Source: Lachnospiraceae bacterium UBA3802
GTDB taxonomy: Bacteria; Bacillota; Clostridia; Lachnospirales; Lachnospiraceae
NCBI GenBank assembly: GCA_002369155.1
Contig: DFEM01000112.1
Coordinates: 1-15,569, forward strand
Direction of reading: 5' to 3'
DNA length: 15,569 bases
The notes under the pieces were generated by a model, which searched no databases, had not been told where the DNA came from, and was given only the letters and a program-made list of their open reading frames with translations. Shown here one piece after another: positions 8,858 through 15,569 of the stretch. Made by a program: the position numbers and the translations under genes. The stretch's first letter is position 1. The number at the start of each line of letters is the position of its first letter.

Positions 8858-11800
8858 TTATTCAATTATACCATATTGCTGCATAATACGTTTTGGAGGA
8901 AGATAATCTCCGAGACGTCTGTCTGATTCGGCAATCAAATCATCGTAACTGTAATGTTCAATGGAATACAGACAGTTGTCTGAACCGTCATGAAAAACGA
9001 AGCAATCATTCTTTGGAAAGTAATACGCATTCAGATTAACAAGAGTTTTTGCGTCAAAATCTTCGTTTAAGACAAAAGTCTTTGAACAAATGTTAATAGT
9101 ATATATATTTTGATCCGGATAATATTCGAAAAATTCCAATGAAACGTTGGAATTTGCATAAGGATTAACAATGGTTTTGATATATTCGATGTTATCTCCG
9201 AATCGGTAGAAATCAACTGTTCCATCCAAATATGTTATGGCAAAAACGTTTGCGTTATGGCATACAAGAAAATATTCTCTTCTGCTCAAAGAACGATTTG
9301 TGGAAAAGCAGGGTTCTTTGGAATTGCCTTTGTAAATCTCTATAAGTCCGGATTGTCTTCTTACAGCATAGTATTCTTTGCTGATACCATATACATCAAT
9401 ATTTTCTTCTTTGGATATGTTGGGCTTGAAAATTTCTTCATTTTCTCCTGTAGACAGATTATAGAGATATATTTGTCCTTCGTAGGACATTTCACTGTAA
9501 ATATATTTTCTGTCATAGGTTACAGCTCCTGCGTTATTGAAGCCCGGGCAATCATCTGTGTATTCTCTTATGGTTGAGCCGTCGGAAAGATTGTAGATTT
9601 TCATTCCGAATAATCCGTAAGAAACGAAAGAAGATTTTCCGTCGCCGACAAATGAATAATATGTATTTGACTCATCGGCAGACATGAGAGGAACCTGGGA
9701 ACCGTAAGGATAATATTCGATCTTGTCTGTACTGTCATTCAATCTTAAATATCCGTCATCTTCATTTACACACATTACCGATGAATATTCGCATTCAAGA
9801 ACAGGCTTTTTCTCGAGATTTTTGTTTTTGTAAAGAGTAAAATATGATTTGTCTGCGAATTGAACAAATAATAATTCATTTTTGGAATAGTACTTATTGA
9901 TTCTGATGGAGGGTTTGCTGTTGAAAAGATTAAAGGGATACATTGTATCGGAATCAGGCGAAAAAGAATAATATATTCCGTCTTCAGTAAAGCACTTGGC
10001 ATAACCTTTTTTATTAATAGTCATTCCGCAAAATGTTGATTGAGCATTGTTTCTGCCAAGTTCTTTACCCGATGCAGAATCAAAAGCATATACCTCGCTG
10101 CTGTTGTAAGCGTAAACTATATCAAATGAAGGATTTTTTATGATTTCTTTTAAACACGGTGTTTCGACATTCCAAAGTTCTTTCACGGTTTCACAATCCA
10201 TACAAACCAGGCGGTATGAATCGGTTTTTGTTTTCGAATAATCGGGAGTATAACGAAAATACAGATTTTGACCGCATATAATGGGAGCGCTGAAGATATA
10301 TTCTTCAGGCAGTAAAACTTTAGACATTTTTTGCGATTCTGTATTTATGATAACAAGATATTCATTAGTATCATTCAATCCCATGGCCGAAATGGAAAAA
10401 GAAAAGTATTTTCCGTCTTCGGATTCGGCTATATCACCAACACAGAAAAGGGGACTTATCAACAATGAATCAGGTTCTTTGAAAAGGGACAAGAAATTTA
10501 AACTGTAACAAATGCTGTCATCAGTACAATCATATACTGTTATACCGTTATCTGAAACTACGGTATATGTATTTGTACCGTCTTCGTGAAATATTCTTCC
10601 TGTAGAATCATCAGGAAGGTCAGGGTTTGATATTTCAGTCGAGGAACCGTCTTGGAGATTGAGTTTATTTACTGTTTGGGTATCAGAGTAAAGGATGGTA
10701 TGGTCATCAAGGAAAACAAAGTATTCTTCTGAGGGTACGGAAGTGCTGGAGGGAATCGTAGTTTTGTAAAATACTTCTTCTCCCGATGCGATATTCCAAA
10801 CATGCAAATTGCCGCAGGCATCTATTGATGCAACGTGTACGCAATTTGGAGATATTTTAACGGAATCGATAATTGATTCAGATTCAAAAGTTTTTCCGCC
10901 AAAATAATATCTTGGGTTGTCATATAATTCAAGAGCTTCGGTCAGCTGAAACTCGGAATCTGCAGTATACGGGATAGAATCATCTTCCAGGGAGGAAGGC
11001 ATGACTTTTCTTAAACTGTACAGGGCATCATAGAATCTGCCTAAACCTATCAGATTTTTGGCATTAATGGTTGTTGCCTGAGCCAGATTACGTTGAGATT
11101 GCAAATATTGATCCTGAATTAACTCATTCTGATTCTGTATTTGCGCCGACTGAGCCTTTATCTCGTCATTCTGACTCATAATGGCATCATTCTGATCCAT
11201 GATCATTTCAGACTGTTTGATGATTTTAAACATCATTGCCATACATACGGCGGAAAAAAGCATCATTGCGGCAGCTACAGCACTTACGATAGAGATAGTT
11301 CTTTTCATAGCGCGTTCTTTATGACGCTGTTTTAAATCATCGTAACTTAAGCCGAAAATGGAAGCGGAAATTCTAAGCACCGCATCATTCATGGCCTTAA
11401 GTATTTCTTTGTTGTTTTTGCCTCTTACATCGGCTGCAAGGGGCTCAAAATAATGGTATTTGGTTTCGACGGAACCGTCGGGATTGGTTACTTCGTATGC
11501 TTCCTTTGTGAGAGCCTCGGGGAAGGATTCGTGCGGCTCGCCCTCTGCCAATACTGCGAGGACTTTTTCTCTGCCGTGAAGTTTAATGAAGGTTTCTATT
11601 TCTCTTTTGCACCATTCGGATTCAGGGAGTCTCGGCGTACATATGACGACAAGATAATCCGAACTCTCAAGTGCTTCGTTAATGGGATCGCTTAAGTTGC
11701 TTGAAAGGGGAAGTTCATCCTGATCCCTGAATACTCGCTCAATTTTTGTTTTTCCCACGGGGGAGGTTACATCTTTGGGAAGCTTGAATGCTTCAAGTTT

Positions 11801-11884
11801 TTTATGAAGATTGACTGCGACGAATTTGTCGAGTTCACAATGTCTGTAGCTTATAAATGCATCATATTTGTTTTTCTTATCCAT
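8858..11884 (-). CDS. Membrane-anchored TIR domain protein with coiled-coil stalk and beta-propeller-like ectodomain
   Basis: 1008 aa. The TIR domain (about 5-180) has box 1 YDAFISYRH (7-15), RDQDELP in the BB-loop position (53-59) and ESEWCKREIETF, where E95 matches the catalytic glutamate of NAD-cleaving TIR domains. A basic run (KQRHKERAMKR, 185-195) precedes one membrane helix (about 196-219), so TIR should be cytoplasmic. Heptads with Q at g, N/S at a and I at d (224-260) form a stalk. A helical linker (265-320: LAQATTINAKNL, later FQLTEALELYD) resembles the segment before WD40 propellers in bacterial TIR or STAND proteins. From 335 onward, degenerate WD/PQQ-like blades occur, for example the strand ending HVWNIASGEE. 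A role in defence or stress sensing by NAD+ depletion is plausible but inferred. No partner gene is adjacent. The start has AGGGG 5 nt upstream of the ATG. Confidence 0.9.
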   Translation of the reverse strand: MDKKNKYDAFISYRHCELDKFVAVNLHKKLEAFKLPKDVTSPVGKTKIERVFRDQDELPLSSNLSDPINEALESSDYLVVICTPRLPESEWCKREIETFIKLHGREKVLAVLAEGEPHESFPEALTKEAYEVTNPDGSVETKYHYFEPLAADVRGKNNKEILKAMNDAVLRISASIFGLSYDDLKQRHKERAMKRTISIVSAVAAAMMLFSAVCMAMMFKIIKQSEMIMDQNDAIMSQNDEIKAQSAQIQNQNELIQDQYLQSQRNLAQATTINAKNLIGLGRFYDALYSLRKVMPSSLEDDSIPYTADSEFQLTEALELYDNPRYYFGGKTFESESIIDSVKISPNCVHVASIDACGNLHVWNIASGEEVFYKTTIPSSTSVPSEEYFVFLDDHTILYSDTQTVNKLNLQDGSSTEISNPDLPDDSTGRIFHEDGTNTYTVVSDNGITVYDCTDDSICYSLNFLSLFKEPDSLLISPLFCVGDIAESEDGKYFSFSISAMGLNDTNEYLVIINTESQKMSKVLLPEEYIFSAPIICGQNLYFRYTPDYSKTKTDSYRLVCMDCETVKELWNVETPCLKEIIKNPSFDIVYAYNSSEVYAFDSASGKELGRNNAQSTFCGMTINKKGYAKCFTEDGIYYSFSPDSDTMYPFNLFNSKPSIRINKYYSKNELLFVQFADKSYFTLYKNKNLEKKPVLECEYSSVMCVNEDDGYLRLNDSTDKIEYYPYGSQVPLMSADESNTYYSFVGDGKSSFVSYGLFGMKIYNLSDGSTIREYTDDCPGFNNAGAVTYDRKYIYSEMSYEGQIYLYNLSTGENEEIFKPNISKEENIDVYGISKEYYAVRRQSGLIEIYKGNSKEPCFSTNRSLSRREYFLVCHNANVFAITYLDGTVDFYRFGDNIEYIKTIVNPYANSNVSLEFFEYYPDQNIYTINICSKTFVLNEDFDAKTLVNLNAYYFPKNDCFVFHDGSDNCLYSIEHYSYDDLIAESDRRLGDYLPPKRIMQQYGIIE

Positions 11885-11913
11885 TTTTACCCCTAATTCC
11901 TTTCAAAAATGAA

Positions 11914-11958
11914 ATAATGCGCATATTTATCTAATTATAGCATAAATATACGCATTAT
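11914..11958 (-). terminator. 17-bp inverted repeat between the MATE and TIR genes; weak terminator or operator
   Basis: ATAATGCGCATATTTAT (11914-11930) and ATAAATATACGCATTAT (11942-11958) are complementary except for one base, with an 11-nt spacer. Read on the minus strand it lies 23 nt past the MATE stop and is followed by a broken T-rich run (TTCATTTTT), so it may terminate MATE transcription. The stem is AT-rich and the tract is interrupted, so an operator for the TIR promoter it surrounds is the alternative. Confidence 0.55.
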
Positions 11959-11963
11959 GTCGC
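11934..11963 (-). promoter_or_regulatory. Candidate promoter of the TIR gene (extended -10)
   Basis: On the minus strand, TGCTATAAT (11942 down to 11934) is a perfect extended -10. An 18-nt spacer separates it from GCGACA (11963 down to 11958), a 4-of-6 match to TTGACA. The start would be near 11927, giving a leader of about 43 nt with AGGGG before the ATG at 11884. The -10 lies in the spacer of the 17-bp inverted repeat, so a dimeric protein bound to the arms would cover it. Confidence 0.6.
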
Positions 11964-11981
11964 ATGAATTGGGATTGAGAT

Positions 11982-13382
11982 TTATACGTTATTTTGTTTT
12001 GCGAGTCTCTTGTGAGCAAAAATTGCTTTTGGGGAAAATTTGGAAGCCTCGTTGAAGCGTCCGAGACGAACGTAATATCTCATCCATGCCGTCAATCCGC
12101 TTATGAACCATACAAATCCGGTTGATAACCAGATACCTGTTTCGCCCATGCCAAGAAGGCTGGTTAAAAGAATAGGAAGCGTAAGTCTTCCGATAACTTC
12201 GATTATTCCGTTAAACAAAGCGAAGAATGCATCTCCCACACCTGTTAATACTCCTCGTATTGTATATATGGTTCCGAGTGTAACATAGAAGTAACTTGTA
12301 ATCTTAAGACCCATGGCGCCAAGCTCGATGACTTCGGAATCCGTTACGAAAAGTCCTGTTAGCGCTCTTCCGAAAAACTGCATTACACCAAGCATGACTA
12401 CCGAAATGATTACCATTATAATCATGCCTTTTTTATATCCGTCGTATACACGTTCTTTTTTATTTGCACCGTAATTCTGACCGCAGAATGTTGCAAGAGA
12501 AGCGCAGAGTGTCTGATAAGGCTGGTGTACAATCTGCTCGATTCTGCTTGTTGTTGTAAATGCGGCAACCACTGTCGTACCGTATGCGTTAACCACACGC
12601 TGAAGAGCCATTGTGGATATGGCGATAAGCGCAAACTGCAAAGACATGGGAACACCGAGCTTTACAATCTTGGATATCATATTTGCAGAGATTTTAAAAT
12701 CCGCTTTTTTCAATTTGAAATATGAGTTAAATAAAACCGCGTAGATTCCGCTTCCGAGTGCCGAGACAAGCTGGGCGATTACGGTAGCTATTGCAGCACC
12801 TCTTATACCCATGCCGAATCGATATACGAAAAGCAGATCAAGAATAATATTAATGATGGTGGATACTATCAAAAATATTAAGGGTGATACGGAATCACCG
12901 AGTGCTCGAAGCATGGAAGCGATAAAATTGTACATCGATACGAATAAAAGACCGAGACACATGTATCTTACATACATTGTGGCTTCGGGAAGTATTTCGA
13001 TCGGTGTGCTTAAAAGCTTCAAAAGCCAGGGCGCGCTTATATATCCGATGGTTCCGAACAAAAGCGGAACGATTAAAAGAATAAGACCGGTATTTACTAT
13101 ACAGTTTTTAACCTTCTCATCTTCTTTGGCACCGTAATACTGCGAAGCGATTATTCCTCCGCCGCTTCCTATACCGTTACAGAGAGCGAAAAAGAGGAAG
13201 CTTATTGATCCTGAAGCACCTACTGCAGCCAAAGCATCAGGCCCCACGCCTCTTCCGACGATTATTGAGTCGGCGAGATTGTATATCTGCTGGAAAACAT
13301 TTCCTATAAGAGCTGGAAGCGAAAAAAGCAAGAGGTGCTTTACGGTGCTTCCGCTTGTCATATCTCTCGTTAATCCTTTCAT
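11982..13382 (-). CDS. MATE-family efflux transporter
   Basis: 466 aa, the usual length for a 12-helix multidrug and toxin extrusion protein that exports organic cations, drugs or metabolites in exchange for Na+ or H+. The N-half signature FQQIYNLADSIIVGR (from about residue 26) and the matching C-half signature TSRIEQIVHQPYQTLCASL with FCGQNYGANKKERV are both present, showing the two pseudo-symmetric halves. It resembles the DinF/MepA-type branch common in Clostridia more than NorM; the substrate cannot be told. The start is supported by AAAGGAG 6 nt upstream of the ATG. It is divergent from the AraC-family gene, which could control it, and lies upstream of the TIR gene on the same strand across a 97-nt gap. 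Confidence 0.93.
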   Translation of the reverse strand: MKGLTRDMTSGSTVKHLLLFSLPALIGNVFQQIYNLADSIIVGRGVGPDALAAVGASGSISFLFFALCNGIGSGGGIIASQYYGAKEDEKVKNCIVNTGLILLIVPLLFGTIGYISAPWLLKLLSTPIEILPEATMYVRYMCLGLLFVSMYNFIASMLRALGDSVSPLIFLIVSTIINIILDLLFVYRFGMGIRGAAIATVIAQLVSALGSGIYAVLFNSYFKLKKADFKISANMISKIVKLGVPMSLQFALIAISTMALQRVVNAYGTTVVAAFTTTSRIEQIVHQPYQTLCASLATFCGQNYGANKKERVYDGYKKGMIIMVIISVVMLGVMQFFGRALTGLFVTDSEVIELGAMGLKITSYFYVTLGTIYTIRGVLTGVGDAFFALFNGIIEVIGRLTLPILLTSLLGMGETGIWLSTGFVWFISGLTAWMRYYVRLGRFNEASKFSPKAIFAHKRLAKQNNV

Positions 13383-13626
13383 GAAATTCTCCTTTATAAT
13401 GTGTACAATCTGTTAATTTTCCGGATTCAAATTGTGTGTTTTCGTCAAATGTAATATACTTCTCTTTAGGGGAGCATTCTTCTTAAAATTTGACTTTTTA
13501 TTTATCAGATTTTGTTAATTTGCGTGTTTTTTCGCATATCGGGGGAAAGACAAAAAATGATATCAAAAGAGTCGAAATATAAGAAGATTTGCATTGAATA
13601 CAAGTGATAATATAGGGGTAATTTAT
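13383..13626. promoter_or_regulatory. Divergent control region between MATE and AraC-family genes
   Basis: This 244-nt AT-rich gap holds no convincing gene. GTCAAAT (13444-13450) and ATTTGAC (13488-13494) form an outward-facing inverted pair; each contains a TTGAC -35-like core directed towards its own gene. On the plus side TTGACT (13490-13495) with 18 nt to GTTAAT (13514-13519) is a plausible AraC promoter. On the minus side TTGACG (13448-13443) has no good -10 at normal spacing, so the MATE promoter is unresolved. The pair may instead be half-sites for the AraC-type regulator. TGCG and CGCA around a T-run at 13521-13536 give a small hairpin. Confidence 0.4.
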
Positions 13627-14490
13627 ATGGATATGAGCCATTACGAATCCTATGGATTCGAAAATTACAGTGCGTTTAATTTGTCCACGGGATATAAGGA
13701 AAGAAATTACAAAATGCACTGGCATTCGTACGGTGAGTTTATTCTTGTCGGACCCGGAAAGACCAATATTTACACGGTCAATCAGAAAAAGTACAGCCTT
13801 GTTGAAGGGGACTTTGTTCTGGTGTGGCCGATGGAAATGCACGGAATAGAAGATGCGGACAGAGAGCATTCGATAGTAATACAGTTCAGCAATTCTTTTA
13901 TGAGTTCGCTTTTCGATCTTCAAAGAATAATGCATTTTTACAGAAATCTTCATATTGTCTGCATTAATTCGCATCCGGAACTTGCCGCGAAATTAAAGAA
14001 AATAACCTTGGAGATGAAAGATATTTTCTTTTCGGAAGAAAGCGACCGTGAACTTCGCTGTTGCATGCTTTTAATGAAGTTTATGCAGACTCTTGACGAG
14101 CACAGGAATGAGTTTGTTCCGGAGCTTGACCCCAAGGCGGTTAACGGTTATACGGATGACGTTATGCGACGCATGATGATGGTTACCGATTATATTAAGA
14201 ACAATCTGACTGCGGATGATCTTTCTCAGGGTGCCATGGCTGAAAAGGCCGGCATCAGCAAGGATTATTTTTCGAGAATATTCAAAAACCTTACCGGCAT
14301 GAATTACAGTAAATGGCTTAATACCGTAAGACTTGAGAAAGCCATCGAACTTCTTTCTCAAAACGATATGACGCTTACGGAAGTTGCAATGCTGTCGGGA
14401 TTCCAAAGTATCCCCAGCTTTAACAGGGTGTTCCGTGAGGATAAGGGTATGGCTCCCGGTGAATACCGTAACTTGTTTATTGGAGGTTAA
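13627..14490 (+). CDS. AraC-family transcriptional regulator with N-terminal cupin domain
   Basis: 287 aa. The N-terminal half is a cupin-type ligand-binding domain: HWHSYGEF (31-38) supplies the usual H-x-H-x3-E pattern, followed by a YSLVEGD turn and a WPMEMHG strand. The C-terminal 100 residues form the AraC double helix-turn-helix: the first around 204-221 (AEKAGISKDYFSRIFKNLTG), the second around 251-270, with the closing LSGFQSIPSFNRVFREDKGM-type signature. It probably senses a small molecule, often a sugar in this family, and controls the reductase 3 nt downstream and perhaps the divergent MATE gene. ATG 13627 is chosen because AGGGG lies 8 nt upstream; a longer frame from TTG 13594 has only a weak site. 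Confidence 0.92.
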   Translation: MDMSHYESYGFENYSAFNLSTGYKERNYKMHWHSYGEFILVGPGKTNIYTVNQKKYSLVEGDFVLVWPMEMHGIEDADREHSIVIQFSNSFMSSLFDLQRIMHFYRNLHIVCINSHPELAAKLKKITLEMKDIFFSEESDRELRCCMLLMKFMQTLDEHRNEFVPELDPKAVNGYTDDVMRRMMMVTDYIKNNLTADDLSQGAMAEKAGISKDYFSRIFKNLTGMNYSKWLNTVRLEKAIELLSQNDMTLTEVAMLSGFQSIPSFNRVFREDKGMAPGEYRNLFIGG

Positions 14491-14493
14491 ACT

Positions 14494-15569
14494 ATGAGTA
14501 TTGATTTAAGTACTATGCCAAAGCTCGGATTCGGCCTTATGCGTCTCCCCGAAAATGACGGAGTTATAGACCATGAGCAGGTATGCCGTATGGTAGACGA
14601 TTACATGAAGGCCGGTATGAATTATTTTGATACCGCGTATGTATATCACGGAGGCAAATCCGAAGTTGCTGCCAGAGAAGCGCTGGTTAAGAGATATCCC
14701 AGAGACAGCTTTATGATTGCAACAAAGCTTCCTGCATGGGAAATAAAAAAAGAAGAAGATGTTGAGAGAATATTCAATGAGCAGCTTGAGAGGGCTGGAG
14801 TTGATTATTTCGATTTTTATCTTTTACATTCTATAGAAGACGGATCCAACTACGATACTTATGAAAAATATGATTGCTTTTCCTGGGGCCTTAAGAAAAA
14901 GGAAGAAGGAAAGATTAAGCATATCGGATTTTCGTATCACGGAAGTCCCGAACTTCTCGTACAGGTTTTGGATAAGCATCCCGAGATGGAGTTCGTTCAG
15001 ATTCAGTTGAATTACCTTGACAGAACAAATCCTGTTGTCAGATCGCAAGAACTTTATGATATATTGCTTGAAAGAAATATTCCCATTATCGTAATGGAAC
15101 CCATTCGAGGCGGAATGCTTGCATCCTTTACTCCCGAGATTGAGGAGAAGATGAAGAAGGTTCATCCCAATAAATCCATCGCGTCCTGGGCGCTCAGATT
15201 TGTAGGTTCTCTTCCCGGAGTAATGACGATTCTTTCGGGTATGTCAAGCGAAGATCAGATGAAAGACAATATCGGAACATTCACGAATTTTGAGCCTATG
15301 ACAAGTGAGGAATTCGCGATTGTCGATGAGGTCACATCGGACATTTTAAGCGTTCCGCAGATTGGATGTACCGCATGTAAATACTGTTGCGACGGATGCC
15401 CGATGCAAATCAGCATTCCAGATGTATTCAGAACCATCAATACGCTTCGCCGTTACCCCGATGACTGGAGATCGAAGAATTTCTATTCGGGAGTGGCACA
15501 AAGAGGCGGAAAGGCTTCAGATTGTATCGGATGCGGTCAGTGCGAGGGAGTATGTCCTCAGCATCTTCC
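14494..15569 (+). CDS. Aldo/keto reductase with C-terminal 4Fe-4S motifs (3' end outside window)
   Basis: 358 complete codons are visible and the frame is still open at the window edge; relatives are usually about 375-390 aa, so only a short tail is missing. The N-terminal (beta/alpha)8 aldo/keto reductase domain shows the catalytic set D46 (FDTAYVYH), Y51, K78 (IATK) and H112 (LLH). The C-terminal part has two ferredoxin-like cysteine clusters, C292/C295/C298/C302 (with an extra C299, ending CP) and C344/C347/C350/C354 (also CP). It is likely a soluble oxidoreductase that can couple NAD(P)H and iron-sulphur electron transfer; the substrate is unknown. GGAGG lies 7 nt upstream and is itself part of the last codons of the AraC-family gene, so the two genes form an operon. 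Confidence 0.92.
   Translation, partial: MSIDLSTMPKLGFGLMRLPENDGVIDHEQVCRMVDDYMKAGMNYFDTAYVYHGGKSEVAAREALVKRYPRDSFMIATKLPAWEIKKEEDVERIFNEQLERAGVDYFDFYLLHSIEDGSNYDTYEKYDCFSWGLKKKEEGKIKHIGFSYHGSPELLVQVLDKHPEMEFVQIQLNYLDRTNPVVRSQELYDILLERNIPIIVMEPIRGGMLASFTPEIEEKMKKVHPNKSIASWALRFVGSLPGVMTILSGMSSEDQMKDNIGTFTNFEPMTSEEFAIVDEVTSDILSVPQIGCTACKYCCDGCPMQISIPDVFRTINTLRRYPDDWRSKNFYSGVAQRGGKASDCIGCGQCEGVCPQHL

Noticed and set aside
8858..11884. TIR gene as part of a Thoeris system
   Set aside because: No ThsA-like SIR2/SLOG or other NAD-sensing partner is adjacent; the neighbours are a glycosyltransferase-like operon and a MATE gene, and the TIR protein is membrane-anchored.
13557..13607. Possible 16-codon leader peptide (ATG 13557 to TGA 13605-13607) upstream of the AraC gene
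   Set aside because: A GGGGG run lies upstream but the spacing is long, the peptide has no regulatory codon run, and no attenuator hairpin lies between it and the AraC start.
13594..13626. TTG 13594 as the start of the AraC-family gene
   Set aside because: Its upstream site is weak, while ATG 13627 has AGGGG at 8 nt and gives a normal family length.
13498..13974. Minus-strand open frame of 158 codons over the AraC start region
   Set aside because: It overlaps the cupin domain of a clear AraC-family gene, has no recognisable motif, and occupies the divergent promoter region.
1..15569. CRISPR array, tRNA, rRNA, insertion sequence or prophage genes
   Set aside because: No spaced direct repeats, cloverleaf, rRNA-like segment, transposase, integrase or flanking duplications were seen on either strand.

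Overview
The window looks like chromosomal DNA of a low-to-moderate GC, Gram-positive gut or rumen anaerobe, most likely a Lachnospiraceae-type Clostridia. The reasons are the codon use, the strong purine-rich ribosome binding sites (AAGGAG and a recurring AGGGG), short intergenic gaps, hairpin-plus-T terminators, a GH36 alpha-galactosidase paired with a GPH sugar symporter, and a ferredoxin-type aldo/keto reductase. The taxonomic call is inference; there is no rRNA or marker gene here.

Region 1 (1-3565, plus strand) is an alpha-galactoside utilisation operon. It holds the C-terminal part of a GPH-family sugar:cation symporter, overlapping by ATGA with a cytoplasmic GH36 alpha-galactosidase whose catalytic residues are intact. 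A long hairpin (3588-3644) ends it.

Region 2 (about 3679-8795, plus strand) is an operon of three large, overlapping polytopic membrane proteins. The first two resemble GT-C fold glycosyltransferases (a DUF6020-like protein and a PMT/GT39-like protein). The third resembles DUF6044/YkoS. Together they suggest extracytoplasmic glycosylation of a cell-surface polymer. A likely promoter for this operon lies inside the terminator hairpin of region 1. A perfect 16-bp bidirectional terminator separates it from the convergent gene that follows.

Region 3 (8858-11884, minus strand) is the most unusual gene. It encodes a 1008-residue protein with an N-terminal TIR domain (likely NADase glutamate retained in a WCKRE motif), one transmembrane helix, a regular Gln/Asn/Ile heptad stalk, a helical linker and a large beta-propeller-like region. 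Predicted topology puts TIR inside and the propeller outside, like a Toll-like receptor with the order reversed. Its likely promoter has an extended -10 sitting between the arms of a 17-bp inverted repeat, which may also terminate the upstream gene.

Region 4 (11982-15569) has a MATE-family efflux gene on the minus strand. Divergent from it is an AraC-family regulator closely followed by an aldo/keto reductase with C-terminal 4Fe-4S motifs that runs off the window. No tRNA, rRNA, CRISPR array, insertion sequence or phage gene was seen.
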